DNA from: Planctomycetota bacterium
Lineage (GTDB): Bacteria; Planctomycetota; Planctomycetia; Pirellulales; Pirellulaceae
DNA: 64,000 bases
Assembly: GCA_963204915.1 (NCBI GenBank)
Contig: CAUJHS010000117.1
Coordinates: 310,001-374,000 of the forward strand
Direction of reading: 5' to 3'
This document shows, one piece after another, positions 9,474 to 18,533 of the stretch (positions are counted from its first letter, which is position 1; every line of letters starts with the position of its first letter). The position numbers and the translations under genes are program-made. The notes under the pieces were generated by a model. It had not been told where the DNA came from. It did not search any database and saw nothing but the letters and a program-made list of their open reading frames with translations.

Positions 9474-10412
9474 TTACCAGTCGAAACCAAAGATCAAGAA
9501 GTTCATCATAAACGGTCCCAGGATAACAATCACGCTTGCGGCCATCACTAAGACCCCGGGCAACAACATCTTGACACCGGCCTCGGCCGCCAGAGCTTCG
9601 GCCCGTTGCGACCGCTTAAGCCGCAACACATCGGCTTGGGTGCGAAAAACGGCCGAGAGCGGCGTGCCGAGTTGTTCGGCCTGCACCATCGAACCAAGAA
9701 TGCCGGTGATCTCATCGTCTTGCAGGCGATCGCGCATCGCTTCGAAGGCTTGTACTCGCGTTTTGCCCATGCGCATATCCATCAGTACGCGATTGAATTC
9801 TTGCGACAAGGGATGACCTCGATACTCGCCCACGGCTTGCTCTAACGAACCAAGAAACGTGGCTCCCGCCTCCATGAGCAAGGTCATCAAGTCGAGCAAA
9901 AACGGCATGCGACGCTTGATCGCCACAAGGCGTGCTTGCGCGCGGCGCGTCAACTGGCGGCGGAACACGACAACCGTCAACACCGTACCGGCCAGCGCCA
10001 ACAGGACTCCGGAAACGCCCATCCACGCAAGGGCGAAGTACAAGTACAGCGGAGTCAACAACAAGGCGATCAACTCGCCTTTGGCCAGATATTCCTCGGG
10101 GAGCCAGTAGCGCGGTAATCCCGCCGCGAGAATTTCTCGTTGGATGGCGGGCAAACGGTCGGGAAACACGACACGATTCAGCCTGGCAAGTCCCTGAATC
10201 ACGGTTTGAAACGAACGATACCACGGATCGAGGCGCCGTAGTTCATTCATGCGCGTTACGTCGTAGCGCCAATGGGCGCCGTGGGCGGCGTCTTCGGTCT
10301 GCAACACGCGCCATACCCACCACGCCGCAAGCGACGTCGCGCCGCCAGCAGCGACACTCGCCAGCACGGCCAGTTCGGCAGTTTCCGCAGCCAGTAAAGG
10401 AGCCAGCGTCAT
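9474..10412 (-). CDS. tadC: TadC-like inner-membrane platform protein (T2SS F domain)
   Basis: A 312-residue membrane protein of the type II secretion F (GspF) superfamily, TadC subgroup. A helix near the N-terminus, a central pair of helices (LLLTPLYLYFALAWMGV and neighbour), the conserved F-domain core (RRMPFLLDLMTLLMEAGATF, LGTPLSAVFRTQADVLR) and a C-terminal helix are all visible. Together with TadB it would form the platform on which the Tad motor assembles Flp pili. It lies downstream of tadB. The ATG at 10412 is preferred. An in-frame TTG at 10472 would directly follow the tadB stop, and neither start has a clear ribosome site. Confidence 0.85.
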   Translation of the reverse strand: MTLAPLLAAETAELAVLASVAAGGATSLAAWWVWRVLQTEDAAHGAHWRYDVTRMNELRRLDPWYRSFQTVIQGLARLNRVVFPDRLPAIQREILAAGLPRYWLPEEYLAKGELIALLLTPLYLYFALAWMGVSGVLLALAGTVLTVVVFRRQLTRRAQARLVAIKRRMPFLLDLMTLLMEAGATFLGSLEQAVGEYRGHPLSQEFNRVLMDMRMGKTRVQAFEAMRDRLQDDEITGILGSMVQAEQLGTPLSAVFRTQADVLRLKRSQRAEALAAEAGVKMLLPGVLVMAASVIVILGPFMMNFLIFGFDW

Positions 10413-10472
10413 GAAGCCGTTCGGGGGTTTATGTCTCACAAACGGCGGAAAGGCCCTGCCGCCCGCCGCCAA

Positions 10473-11321
10473 TTAAATATCGGGGGTCAGAATTCTTCTC
10501 GCCCATAAGTACGCCACAACATTCAGCACGACCGAACAGGAGAGCATGATCTGGCCGGGAACCGTGGTGAACAACCGCAAGGTGTTGATCGGATCAACAA
10601 AGTAGTACACCAGCAAGATCAGCGGAGGCGCCATGGCCATATAGAAGGCCGACTTGCGGGCCTGTGCTGTTTCGGAGTCAATCTTGCGGGTGAGCCGTTG
10701 AAACTCAAGCACCGACTGAGCGATGCGTTCGACGGTTTCATTCAAACGTCCGCCGCTTTCGCGACTGGCCAAGAGGGCGGCGGCGAACATCGAGAAGTTT
10801 TCGCTGCGCAGCCGGGCCTTCGCTTCGATCAAGGTCTGTTCGAGCGTTTTGCCCATTTTGTACTCCGCCACGATCTGTTGAAACTCCCAACGAATCGGTC
10901 GCGGCGACTGATCGGCGAGAATTTCGAGCGATTGCGCCAGCGAGAGCCCCGCACGGACCGCGCCAGACAGCGTGGTCATGCTTCCGGCCAGTTGATCTTC
11001 GATTTGTTCGCGTCGGCGTTGCGCCATACGCCGCAAGATGTACCACGGCAGCGGGCCCATCAGCACCAGGCCTACCGTTCCAAAAATGGGGTTGCCATAG
11101 GCGATCCACGAGCCGAAGAAGACCGCTGCAATCAGGAACAGCCACAACGTCAAAAGCAGGCGCAAGCGCCGCGACGACACGCGCATGGCGCGCAGTTTGT
11201 CGCGCACGTCCGATTCGATCGCTTCAAACGCCCAACTCGCATATCCCCGACAGGAGTAGCCCAAAACTCCCACCGAAGCGCCCATGATCGCGCTGTTGAA
11301 CGCCGCCTCGAAGCCCGACAT
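10473..11321 (-). CDS. tadB: TadB-like inner-membrane platform protein (T2SS F domain)
   Basis: A 282-residue polytopic protein of the GspF superfamily. An N-terminal helix is followed by a pair of helices (LLLTLWLFLIAAVFFGSWIA, VGLVLMGPLPWYIL), the F-domain core (SMTTLSGAVRAGLSLAQSLEILA, ALLASRESGGRLNETVERIAQSV) and two C-terminal helices. This is the TadB partner of the next gene. These two are the only tad genes here; the pilin, peptidase, secretin, CpaB and CpaE genes are near 50-56 kb and no TadA/CpaF ATPase gene is present in the window. Confidence 0.85.
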   Translation of the reverse strand: MSGFEAAFNSAIMGASVGVLGYSCRGYASWAFEAIESDVRDKLRAMRVSSRRLRLLLTLWLFLIAAVFFGSWIAYGNPIFGTVGLVLMGPLPWYILRRMAQRRREQIEDQLAGSMTTLSGAVRAGLSLAQSLEILADQSPRPIRWEFQQIVAEYKMGKTLEQTLIEAKARLRSENFSMFAAALLASRESGGRLNETVERIAQSVLEFQRLTRKIDSETAQARKSAFYMAMAPPLILLVYYFVDPINTLRLFTTVPGQIMLSCSVVLNVVAYLWARRILTPDI

Positions 11322-11408
11322 GGCTTTGGTTATTCACGAAGAAAGACTGCTGCGGTGCAACGCGGCGCGCGGGGGCGGTCGTTGCGCTAACCGAAGAAAC
11401 ACTTCCCC

Positions 11409-12368
11409 TTAGGAGAAAAACACGCGTTCGGCGGTTTTTCGCAAGATCCAGTCGCGGTCGCTCTCGGAAAGGAAGTCGCACCGCAAGCGGATCAGGTCAA
11501 TCGAAGGCTGATAGGTATGCGGCGGAACCACCTGGAACGGGCCGTCGCTCGCCCACATGAACCGTTCAGGACCGTAGGCGTCCAACACGCGGCGAATCAT
11601 GGGGATCAAATCCAAATACGGCGGCGTCTTCTTGCCCAACGCGTAGAACGCCGAAACTTTCACGGTCACGTTTTTATGCTGAGCCAGCGAACAAAGCAGC
11701 TTCAAATCTTCGTCGCGAATCGTACCGTCGACTCCCACACGCGCGAAATGGTCGATCACGACCGGCGTCTCGGGAAACTGCCGGCACATGCGATCCACGG
11801 AAGGCAGGAACTTCGCGTCGATCAGGCAGCACATGTTTTGTCCGGTTTCCGCTCCCTGGCGCCACATGGCTTGCATCCCCTCGCCGGCAAGCCATTGCTC
11901 GGGCGTGCGGTTCTTGGGTTGAATGCGAAACCCGCGCACGCCCTGGGCCTGCAACTCGCTCATGCGTTTGGCGGGCTCGGCGTTTTCGTCGATCACGGCG
12001 ACGCCCGAGAACACGCCCGGATGATCCTTAATCGCATCGAGCATGTAAGAATTGTCGTACCCGTAGAAACTCATTTGAATGAGCGTCACGCGGGTCACGC
12101 CATTGGGCCGGGCATGCTGAAGCAATTCTTCGGGGGTGAAGCTGGGCGGTTGCATGTCCTCGGGACGGTAGCCCTCGGCCAGTGGGTAGCGCTTTACGTC
12201 GGGAGTCCACACATGAACGTGAGCGTCAATGAAGCCCGCTTGCGCGGCTCGCTTCTTCTGTTGTGCAGACATAGGTCGAGACGCGATGGCTAAGACTCCC
12301 GCCGCCGCACTGGTTTGGATCCACTGTCGACGAGAGAACAACCGAGAAGACATGGTATTGCGATTCAT
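11409..12368 (-). CDS. Tat-exported amidohydrolase family 2 protein
   Basis: A 319-residue TIM-barrel metal-dependent hydrolase (Amidohydro_2, ACMSD/TIM-barrel lactonase type). The N-terminus is a Tat-like signal (SRRQWIQTSAAAGVLAIA). Metal and active-site residues are visible: DAHVHVW at the barrel entry, VVIDHFARV for the middle His, and WASDGP for the late Asp. The family cleaves lactones, decarboxylates or hydrolyses small cyclic acids; the substrate cannot be read. A second in-frame ATG at 12353 (MSSRLF) is an equally good start. Stands alone between tadB and the STAS gene. Confidence 0.85.
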   Translation of the reverse strand: MNRNTMSSRLFSRRQWIQTSAAAGVLAIASRPMSAQQKKRAAQAGFIDAHVHVWTPDVKRYPLAEGYRPEDMQPPSFTPEELLQHARPNGVTRVTLIQMSFYGYDNSYMLDAIKDHPGVFSGVAVIDENAEPAKRMSELQAQGVRGFRIQPKNRTPEQWLAGEGMQAMWRQGAETGQNMCCLIDAKFLPSVDRMCRQFPETPVVIDHFARVGVDGTIRDEDLKLLCSLAQHKNVTVKVSAFYALGKKTPPYLDLIPMIRRVLDAYGPERFMWASDGPFQVVPPHTYQPSIDLIRLRCDFLSESDRDWILRKTAERVFFS

Positions 12369-12523
12369 GAAGTTACTTCAAAGGATGGTATCGCAGGAAA
12401 ACTGCTCACGGCCGATCGGATGCGCCCTTCCCGGCTTGTTTGCGGCGAACCAGGCGCCGTCAGGTTGGGCAACGCACCGTCAGGCCGGGCGGCCCCCGAA
12501 CTGCGGCCAGACCCGAAGATGCG

Positions 12524-12883
12524 CTAACCTCCCACGGCCACGAGGGCCTCATCGCGCGTGGGAAAGATCGGCCACAACGTGTCAAAACGGGTCACATGGA
12601 GAATGTCGCGCACAACATGGTTCACGCAGCATACGACCAGCTTCCCCCGTTCTTTAGGCAGGCTTTTCCAAAGACGGCGCATGGCCTCAAGCATGCAGGA
12701 GCCGCAATATTCGAGATGTCCGAAGTCGAACACCACGCTCGAAACTTCACCCGACTCCAGAACTTCCAGCAAGCCGGCAAGCTCGTTCTTGACGTCATCC
12801 TCAGACAAACTGGTGACGCTCCGTTGCGGCGAGACGACCATCGTCGCGCCCACCCGCTCGATCTGAAAAATGGGGGCGCCCAT
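12524..12883 (-). CDS. STAS-domain protein (anti-sigma-factor antagonist type)
   Basis: A 119-residue single-domain STAS protein. Start chosen at 12883, which has GGAG eight bases upstream; the longer frame upstream is low quality. The pattern is the SpoIIAA fold: early beta strands (IERVGATMVVSP), the central VVFDFGHLEYCGSCMLEAMRRLW, then KLVVCCVNHVVRDIL. The usual phosphorylated Ser in the D-S/T-SG loop is here in YCGSCML, so Ser is present but flanked by Cys. In the family such proteins relieve anti-sigma factors or form stressosome-like switches. No kinase or phosphatase partner is adjacent. Confidence 0.8.
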   Translation of the reverse strand: MGAPIFQIERVGATMVVSPQRSVTSLSEDDVKNELAGLLEVLESGEVSSVVFDFGHLEYCGSCMLEAMRRLWKSLPKERGKLVVCCVNHVVRDILHVTRFDTLWPIFPTRDEALVAVGG

Positions 12884-13398
12884 AAAGGCTCTCCGGGGGA
12901 GGGGGACCGCAAGCTCTAGATTAACGTCTCGCGACGTTGCAAGCAACAATGAAAGCCTGCGAAACTGCCAGCGTCCGAGGCCACATTGCGAAGCCGGCGC
13001 GCAACGACTTGCCCCAGCCGCCGAAAGCGGCAAGGTCGGAAATGCATCCTAAGCATGCCGAAGTCGCTGACGTCAGCGGCGTGCGCGCCATCGCTTACCC
13101 CCAAGATTCTCCGACCACCCACAACCGCCGAGCTGCCGTTCGCTTAGTGGCCACTTATCTGCCCGAGCTTATACCGCTGTCGCTGGTCAAACGCCTCATC
13201 GATATTCATGCCGCCGATGGTCCCCAATGTGTCAAGAGATCCATTTCGCCTCGCCTTATGCTCCTTGATCAATATCATTTGGCTTAGAAAGGGTCAGCCG
13301 TCTGAAATTCGCCGTTTTTCTGTTTTTTGTCGGAAATTCTCTTGCTTTTTCAAAAGCAAGATTTAAGATGGCAATACTTTTCTCCCGTCGGGGATCGT
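12884..13398 (+). other. Intergenic, no convincing gene
   Basis: About 515 bases between the divergent STAS and DUF1573 genes. It carries the STAS ribosome site and presumably the promoters of both. It becomes AT-rich after 13280. A short open frame on plus (12937-13287) lacks family resemblance and a ribosome site. The only clear structure is the hairpin at 13341-13360. Confidence 0.5.
13341..13360. repeat. AT-rich perfect palindrome (hairpin)
   Basis: Nine-base arms (CTTGCTTTT / AAAAGCAAG) separated by TC. It sits about 40 bases upstream of the preferred start of the DUF1573 gene, so it would lie in the 5' leader of the mRNA or act as an operator. Confidence 0.5.
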
Positions 13399-13875
13399 TT
13401 GGCCGCATTCATTCGAAGCGAAGCATGGCCCCCCCTCATTTATTTCCGATTCGTCATCGCCGTTGTGTTTGCGGGATGCACCCCCACACAACAACCCACC
13501 CATTTTGCGGGAACCGACATTCACGTGGTTCTCACGCCAAGCAAGGTAAGTCCGATTGAGCTTGACGTGGGCGAACTCGCTTGCGGCGGCGCGTGGTCGG
13601 GAAAGTTGTTCTTCCATAACAACGCCGCGCATGCGATCAGCTTCGCATCAATCGATCCGGGTTGCTCCTGCCTAGCAATTACCGATCTTCCGGAAACGAT
13701 TGATCCGCACGCCACAGCCGTCAGCAACATCAGGCTGGATTTGAGAGATGACCCCGAGTTTTCAGGCGGGCTCGGAATTCCTGTGGCAGGCTTTGATTCG
13801 CGCGGGCGAAAGCTGTTTGATATGCGAGTGGTTGTGAACGTCGTAGCGCGCCCTTCGGTAGCGCAAACGGAGTGA
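13399..13875 (+). CDS. DUF1573 lipoprotein
   Basis: A 158-residue lipoprotein with the DUF1573 pattern: ELDVGELACGGAW, then strands around FHNNAAHAISFASIDPGCSCL, where the Cys pair is the family hallmark. The TTG at 13399 is preferred because it puts the lipobox Cys (VVFAGC) at residue 27; an upstream TTG at 13327 would put it at 51 and would run the palindrome at 13341 through the coding region. DUF1573 proteins are Ig-like surface proteins without a proven role. The stop is 22 bases before the next gene, so it probably shares a transcript with the DUF1559 protein. Confidence 0.75.
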   Translation: MAAFIRSEAWPPLIYFRFVIAVVFAGCTPTQQPTHFAGTDIHVVLTPSKVSPIELDVGELACGGAWSGKLFFHNNAAHAISFASIDPGCSCLAITDLPETIDPHATAVSNIRLDLRDDPEFSGGLGIPVAGFDSRGRKLFDMRVVVNVVARPSVAQTE

Positions 13876-13897
13876 GCCATACGCAGCGGAGGACGCC

Positions 13898-14848
13898 ATG
13901 CAAACAAAGACACGCGGCGTTAAGGATGGACATGGCATAACTCTCGTTGAATTGCTCGTTGCTTTGGCGATTGTTGGATTGCTTCTTGCGATTCTCTTGC
14001 CCGCTGTTTTTCGAGGGCGCGCCAGTTCGCAAAAGGTCGCCTGCGCGAACAACCTGCGCCAGGTTTCCTTGGCCATCGCGGCGTTTGAAGAGCAGTATCA
14101 GTGTTATCCCCGCGCATATTGTGGGTTGGTGAATCTGCCGCCCGACCCGATGCGGCGTTGGTGCGTGTCGCCCCTCGTACAGCTTTCACCGTTTCTGGAG
14201 CAGCAAGCAGTTTTTGACGAACTATCGCGCCAGCGTACCCTGCACACGTGGGACTTGCACGCAAGCCATACGCCCGCGCCGCAGTTTGCTCAGTGCCCCG
14301 CCGATGGATTCGCGGAAGGCCCGGCCACCTCATATCGCTTTTGCCGGGGCGTGCTCCCGCTTTGGCCGGACGATCCGGGAGGAACGTTCAAGACGTATCG
14401 GCCCGTGGCGGCGCGCGAGATTCTTGACGGCCTGTCACATACCGCCTTTGTATCCGAACGACTCGTCGGGACCGGTTCTTTCAGAGATTTCCGGCGCGAC
14501 GCGCTCGCTTTGCCAACCGGTATGGACGCACACGAGATTGCTCCTGCCTGCGTGGCCGCGAATCAACAAGGAGGCCCGTGGCGGCATGCAACAGGGGTCA
14601 TCTTGGGAGACGATTGGGCGTCCGGCGATTGGTCCGATTCCGTCTATTACCATTTGCTTCCGCCCAATAGTGTTTGGCGCGACTGCGCTGCGGACGGTTT
14701 GATCGGGTTCAGCCTGGTTTCCGCGCGCAGCCGGCACACGGGCGGCGTCCACGTGGCCTTTGGAGACGGCCACGGCGATTTCATTGCCGACATGGTGGAC
14801 CTGCGCGTGTGGCGCGCCTCGGCCACGCGCGCGGGGAACGATGGATAA
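13898..14848 (+). CDS. DUF1559 prepilin-like protein
   Basis: A complete 316-residue member. The start has GGAGG upstream. The prepilin leader shows the cleavage-methylation motif (GITLVELLVALAIVGLLLAILLPA), then ACANNLRQVSLAIAAFE typical of DUF1559, an LSPFLEQ segment, and the C-terminal H-TGG-VHVAFGDG motif. Prepilin peptidase should cleave before the first helix residue. The protein probably forms or decorates a pseudopilus-like structure. It lies between the DUF1573 lipoprotein and a membrane-anchored protein, all on the same strand with short gaps (22 and 36 bases). Confidence 0.9.
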   Translation: MQTKTRGVKDGHGITLVELLVALAIVGLLLAILLPAVFRGRASSQKVACANNLRQVSLAIAAFEEQYQCYPRAYCGLVNLPPDPMRRWCVSPLVQLSPFLEQQAVFDELSRQRTLHTWDLHASHTPAPQFAQCPADGFAEGPATSYRFCRGVLPLWPDDPGGTFKTYRPVAAREILDGLSHTAFVSERLVGTGSFRDFRRDALALPTGMDAHEIAPACVAANQQGGPWRHATGVILGDDWASGDWSDSVYYHLLPPNSVWRDCAADGLIGFSLVSARSRHTGGVHVAFGDGHGDFIADMVDLRVWRASATRAGNDG

Positions 14849-14884
14849 CCGTAATCCCAACTTCGAGTTGTAAGGTCAACGATC

Positions 14885-16129
14885 ATGCGACTTCGCGCAG
14901 CTCTCGTGCTCATCATTGGCGCGCTGTATGGGTCGAACGCTCTGTGCGCCGAACTTCCTGAAATTCAGCAAGCGCTGGACGCCTGGTACGCCGCGCTCAA
15001 CACCTACGAAATGGAGTATCGCGAAGAGTGGCTGCCTTTGTCCGAAGCCGCCGTTCGAGCTAGCGAAGAGGCCGCTGAGAAAGATAGGAAAAGAACGCTC
15101 GCAGTGATTACCGATCCCGAGCAGCGGCGGCAAATCGAATCGCTCCACGCCAAGGCTAGGGAACGGGGACAGCCCGTGACGACGAATCTTCAACGGGTGT
15201 ACTCGTCCTACCCCTCCTTGCGCATCCATACGCGCACCGAGCGCAAATACGGCAATGGCGACGTGATCCATGAGGAATATGAACGAGCGTGGCACGGAGG
15301 CAATCATTATTGGGTTGATCTCCTCAACAAGGAAGCCACCACGACCGCAACACAAGCGCGCAAAATCGGCTCTCTGCCGGTTGACTTACTGGGCAAAAAA
15401 CTTACGCCGAGTTTGAACACCTCCCTCGCCGAATTGTTGCGATTGCCCGGCGTAACGCAAGTGATCGGTTCCGAAAACAAGAACGGCGTGGAAGCGATTC
15501 GGCTCAAAATCGGCCCTGGCATTCCCAAGACGTTTTGGGAATCGTTTCAGCCGCTCTGGAATGACTCCGTTTGGTTCGATGTTTGGCTGGCGCCAAGTTA
15601 CGGTTTCGCACCACTGCAGATCGATTTTATCGTCGAGAATCGGGGAATTATCAACGAAGATCAAGGGATTACTCAGGTTCGCTTGGAAAAGGAAGATGGC
15701 GGTCACGGCGACTTTTTGCGCTACCGCACCGTGAATGCCGACTTCAGGCGGTTGAAGTCAGCAGCGTCAGGGAAATCAATTTTCTTCCCCCATAAAGTTA
15801 CGTTCGAGAATCCTCGTCACACCGTAATTTGGACTGTCGAGCGCATGAGCCTTCCATTGTCCATAAAACCTTCGCTGTTCGTGCCATCCATTCCCGATGG
15901 TTTCACTGTGGTCAATAACGGACAACTTCAGCTTCCCACGATTCAAATACCAATCGTTTCCGACAGTAAGCGAACCAAAGAAGTAGCCGACGCCGCACAA
16001 ACGGCGCTCGAAGCCCACATTCCTCAGGCTCCGAGCGCAAACTCCACAAGCTATGTGCCGTGGATCATGGCGATTGCGGTCGTAGCACTACTGATTTCGT
16101 TGACGATGTTTTATCGTCGATTCCAATAG
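14885..16129 (+). CDS. Exported, C-terminally membrane-anchored protein of unknown function
   Basis: A 414-residue protein with a signal peptide (LRAALVLIIGALYGSNALCA), a soluble region of ~350 residues that begins with helices (LDAWYAALNTYEMEYREEW) and continues with many beta strands, and a single C-terminal membrane helix (WIMAIAVVALLISLTMFY) followed by Arg. The start of the mature part resembles LolA-like/outer-membrane-lipoprotein-sorting folds seen in planctomycete proteins, but I cannot prove this. It follows the DUF1559 gene closely and is likely co-transcribed. Confidence 0.65.
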   Translation: MRLRAALVLIIGALYGSNALCAELPEIQQALDAWYAALNTYEMEYREEWLPLSEAAVRASEEAAEKDRKRTLAVITDPEQRRQIESLHAKARERGQPVTTNLQRVYSSYPSLRIHTRTERKYGNGDVIHEEYERAWHGGNHYWVDLLNKEATTTATQARKIGSLPVDLLGKKLTPSLNTSLAELLRLPGVTQVIGSENKNGVEAIRLKIGPGIPKTFWESFQPLWNDSVWFDVWLAPSYGFAPLQIDFIVENRGIINEDQGITQVRLEKEDGGHGDFLRYRTVNADFRRLKSAASGKSIFFPHKVTFENPRHTVIWTVERMSLPLSIKPSLFVPSIPDGFTVVNNGQLQLPTIQIPIVSDSKRTKEVADAAQTALEAHIPQAPSANSTSYVPWIMAIAVVALLISLTMFYRRFQ

Positions 16130-16164
16130 CCCGATGATGCGACTCGGATGCACGAAATCGTCAG

Positions 16165-16476
16165 TCAGGAGTTGGCCGGGGTTTCGGTTTGCTCGTGGGT
16201 TGGCGTCCGCGTGGCGCGGCGGGTCCAGTAGTCGTCGGTGGCCATGGCGGCGAATGTTAGTACGGCCAGCACGCCCAGTTGGCTCATCAACAGCACGACG
16301 CCGTGTTGATCCAAGAACGCCACCAGGCCCGCTTGCGGCGCGCCTCCCATCACTTGAGCTGGGTTGAGCAAGTTGACCGTCATCACGCCGTACGCGCAGG
16401 ACGTAATGGCGAACACGGCGCCAACGACCATCAGCAGCGGATAGAACGGGTTAAACGGTTTTCGCGTTTTCGCCAT
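16165..16476 (-). CDS. Small two-helix membrane protein
   Basis: A 103-residue protein with two membrane helices (about residues 13-35 and 60-78) and hydrophilic ends. The 5' end (MAKTRKPFNPFYPLL) suggests a cytoplasmic N-terminus. It lies just downstream of the nucleotidyltransferase gene on the same strand, with 32 bases between. I do not recognise a family; small membrane proteins like this are common in planctomycetes. Confidence 0.65.
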   Translation of the reverse strand: MAKTRKPFNPFYPLLMVVGAVFAITSCAYGVMTVNLLNPAQVMGGAPQAGLVAFLDQHGVVLLMSQLGVLAVLTFAAMATDDYWTRRATRTPTHEQTETPANS

Positions 16477-16508
16477 GCGCCAAGACTCGCGGAAAGACCA
16501 GTTTTCGG

Positions 16509-17591
16509 TTAGAGCAGTTCGCGCCAGCCGCGGCGCTTGATCTCGGCCACCACTTCGCGCACCGCTTCTTCATCATTCTTGTTGGCCACCAGGGTGGCGT
16601 CGGGGGTATGTACGATGATGCAGTCTTTCATGCCCAGCGTGACGATCAACCGCTCGTCGTCGCCGCGCACAATCAACCCCGTGGAGTTGATGCCCACATG
16701 CCGGCCGATAACCGTGTTGCCGTGTTCATCTTGCGGATACAACCGCGCGAGCGACCGCCAGCTTCCGACATCGTCCCAGGTGAAGGGAGCTTCAACCACC
16801 GCCACGTCCTCGTAATGCTCCATCACGGCGTAGTCGATCGACTTGCCTTGTATCGCCTCGAACTCCCGCGGGAAAACTTCGGGAAACTCCGCCTCACTGG
16901 CTGCGGCGATGGCCTGCAAGCGTTGGTGCATTGCGGGTTCGCGCTCGGCCAGGGCGGCGTCAATCGTCTTGGCCTTCCAAACGAAAATACCCGAGTTCCA
17001 GTAAAACCGGCCTGAGTCGAGAAACTTTTGCGCCGTGGGGCCATTCGGTTTCTCGCGAAACATTTGGACTTGAAAGGTGGGAAAACCCTTCGCGCCAGGC
17101 GAAGGCAGCGCCTCGCCGCGTTCAATATAACCGAAAATTTGCGCAGGATAGGTGGGGCGTATGCCAAAGGTGACCAGCCGGCCAGGGCGCTCCTCGACCA
17201 ACTCGGCCGCATAGCGCAAGGCGTCTTGGAACGTGGAAGTCGGCGAAATCACATGGTCAGCCGGCATTACCGCCATCACGGCTTCCGGATCTTGTTTGAG
17301 AAGCAATTGAGCCGCCAGACCAATACAGGGGGCCGTGTCGCGTCGGCAAGGCTCACCCACCACTGCCGAGGGGGTAAGGTCAGGTAATTGCTCGCGAATA
17401 GGCTGAACAAGCTGCTGACCCGTGATAATCAACAACCTTTGGCTAGGTATTATACCCTCTAAGCGGTTAACGGTGGCCTGGATGAGCGTTTCTTCCCCTG
17501 AGATGCGCAGCAGCTGTTTCGGACGGTCCGAGCGGCTTTCAGGCCAGAATCGGGTACCGGACCCGCCTGCCATAATGACGGCGTAGAGCAT
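16509..17591 (-). CDS. manC: Mannose-1-phosphate guanylyltransferase
   Basis: A 360-residue NTP-transferase that makes GDP-mannose from mannose-1-phosphate and GTP, feeding capsule, O-antigen and glycan synthesis in the cytoplasm. The start at 17591 places the nucleotide-binding motif MAGGSGTRFWPESR at the N-terminus, followed by PKQLL. Also visible: VMPADHVI (metal-binding Asp), FWKAK-like substrate segment (NSGIFVWKA), and FTWDDVGSW. The fused isomerase domain of ManC/AlgA types is absent, so it is the short transferase-only form. Divergent to the phosphoesterase gene, sharing ~120 bases of upstream DNA. Confidence 0.92.
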   Translation of the reverse strand: MLYAVIMAGGSGTRFWPESRSDRPKQLLRISGEETLIQATVNRLEGIIPSQRLLIITGQQLVQPIREQLPDLTPSAVVGEPCRRDTAPCIGLAAQLLLKQDPEAVMAVMPADHVISPTSTFQDALRYAAELVEERPGRLVTFGIRPTYPAQIFGYIERGEALPSPGAKGFPTFQVQMFREKPNGPTAQKFLDSGRFYWNSGIFVWKAKTIDAALAEREPAMHQRLQAIAAASEAEFPEVFPREFEAIQGKSIDYAVMEHYEDVAVVEAPFTWDDVGSWRSLARLYPQDEHGNTVIGRHVGINSTGLIVRGDDERLIVTLGMKDCIIVHTPDATLVANKNDEEAVREVVAEIKRRGWRELL

Positions 17592-17710
17592 TTTTTCGAT
17601 TGATCTGGTGGGCTGATCCGTTATAATTTTCACACTCCAGCTTATCATTCTTGCGACGAAGGCAGAAGTCGCATCCCACCCGTTTGGTCCTCCTCAATTC
17701 ATCTGGCTCA

Positions 17711-18424
17711 ATGCGCGAAAAGCATTTTTTCGTTTCCGATTTGCACTTGTTTTCGCGACGTTCGCACGCTCATTTGTTGGCCGAAGATTTATTTCGCGCC
17801 GCCGCGGGAGCGAAGACCTTCATTCTGGGAGGCGACATTTTCGACTTCCGCTGGACGACGCTTCCCAGTGTGGCGCATACGGTGGAAGCGGCGCTGGAGT
17901 GGCTTCGCCGCCTGGTTGAGCCGCACCCCGAGTGTCGGTTTGTGTTCCTGCAAGGCAATCACGACGCGCACCCGCGATTCACGCAAGAGTTGGATGCGTT
18001 CAGCCAGACGGTGTCGAATCTTTCTTGGCATCCGTTCTACGTGAGGTTGGGTCGCAGCTTGTTCCTGCACGGCGATGCGGCGGAGTCCCCCCAGATGGAC
18101 CATGCCCGGCTCGATGTTTATCGTTCCCGGTGGAGCGGCGATCTGAAACACGGCCCCATGGCGAACCGGCTTTATGATGCCGCCGTGGCCGCCCATTTGC
18201 ACCGAGCCATTGGCGCGGCGGCTCATCCCACGTGGCGCGTGGTGCGTCGGTTGGCCGCCTATGCCCAGCGCATGGGTCACAGCCTGATGAACGGCTTGCG
18301 GCACGTGTACTTTGGGCACACGCATACCGCCTTGGCCGACTATCGCTTAGGCGGCCTCACATTCCACAACGGCGGCGCTCCCATGCGCGGCCTGCAATTC
18401 CGCATTGTCGAAGCGGTGGTGTAG
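17711..18424 (+). CDS. LpxH-like metallophosphoesterase (calcineurin-like)
   Basis: A 237-residue protein. The ATG at 17711 puts the first metal motif at once: FVSDLHLF, then GGDIFDF, LQGNHDAHPR and the C-terminal FGHTHTA. These are the five-motif set of calcineurin-like phosphoesterases. Architecture and size are close to UDP-2,3-diacylglucosamine hydrolase (LpxH) of lipid A synthesis, but related planctomycete proteins may cleave other pyrophosphates, so no gene symbol is given. Membrane-surface location likely. Confidence 0.8.
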   Translation: MREKHFFVSDLHLFSRRSHAHLLAEDLFRAAAGAKTFILGGDIFDFRWTTLPSVAHTVEAALEWLRRLVEPHPECRFVFLQGNHDAHPRFTQELDAFSQTVSNLSWHPFYVRLGRSLFLHGDAAESPQMDHARLDVYRSRWSGDLKHGPMANRLYDAAVAAHLHRAIGAAAHPTWRVVRRLAAYAQRMGHSLMNGLRHVYFGHTHTALADYRLGGLTFHNGGAPMRGLQFRIVEAVV

Positions 18425-18533
18425 GGGCCGCTCCTCTTTCCGGGGGGTTGTTGAAAGCCCTTGCCGGCGGCCCACTTCGAGCAATTTCGGCTGACTCCTG
18501 CCGGACCTCCCTCTTGCCTTCGAGCGTGTGTCA

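Noticed and set aside
12937-13287. 116-codon plus-strand frame
   Set aside because: No ribosome site, no family pattern, and it lies between divergent genes in a region with promoter roles.
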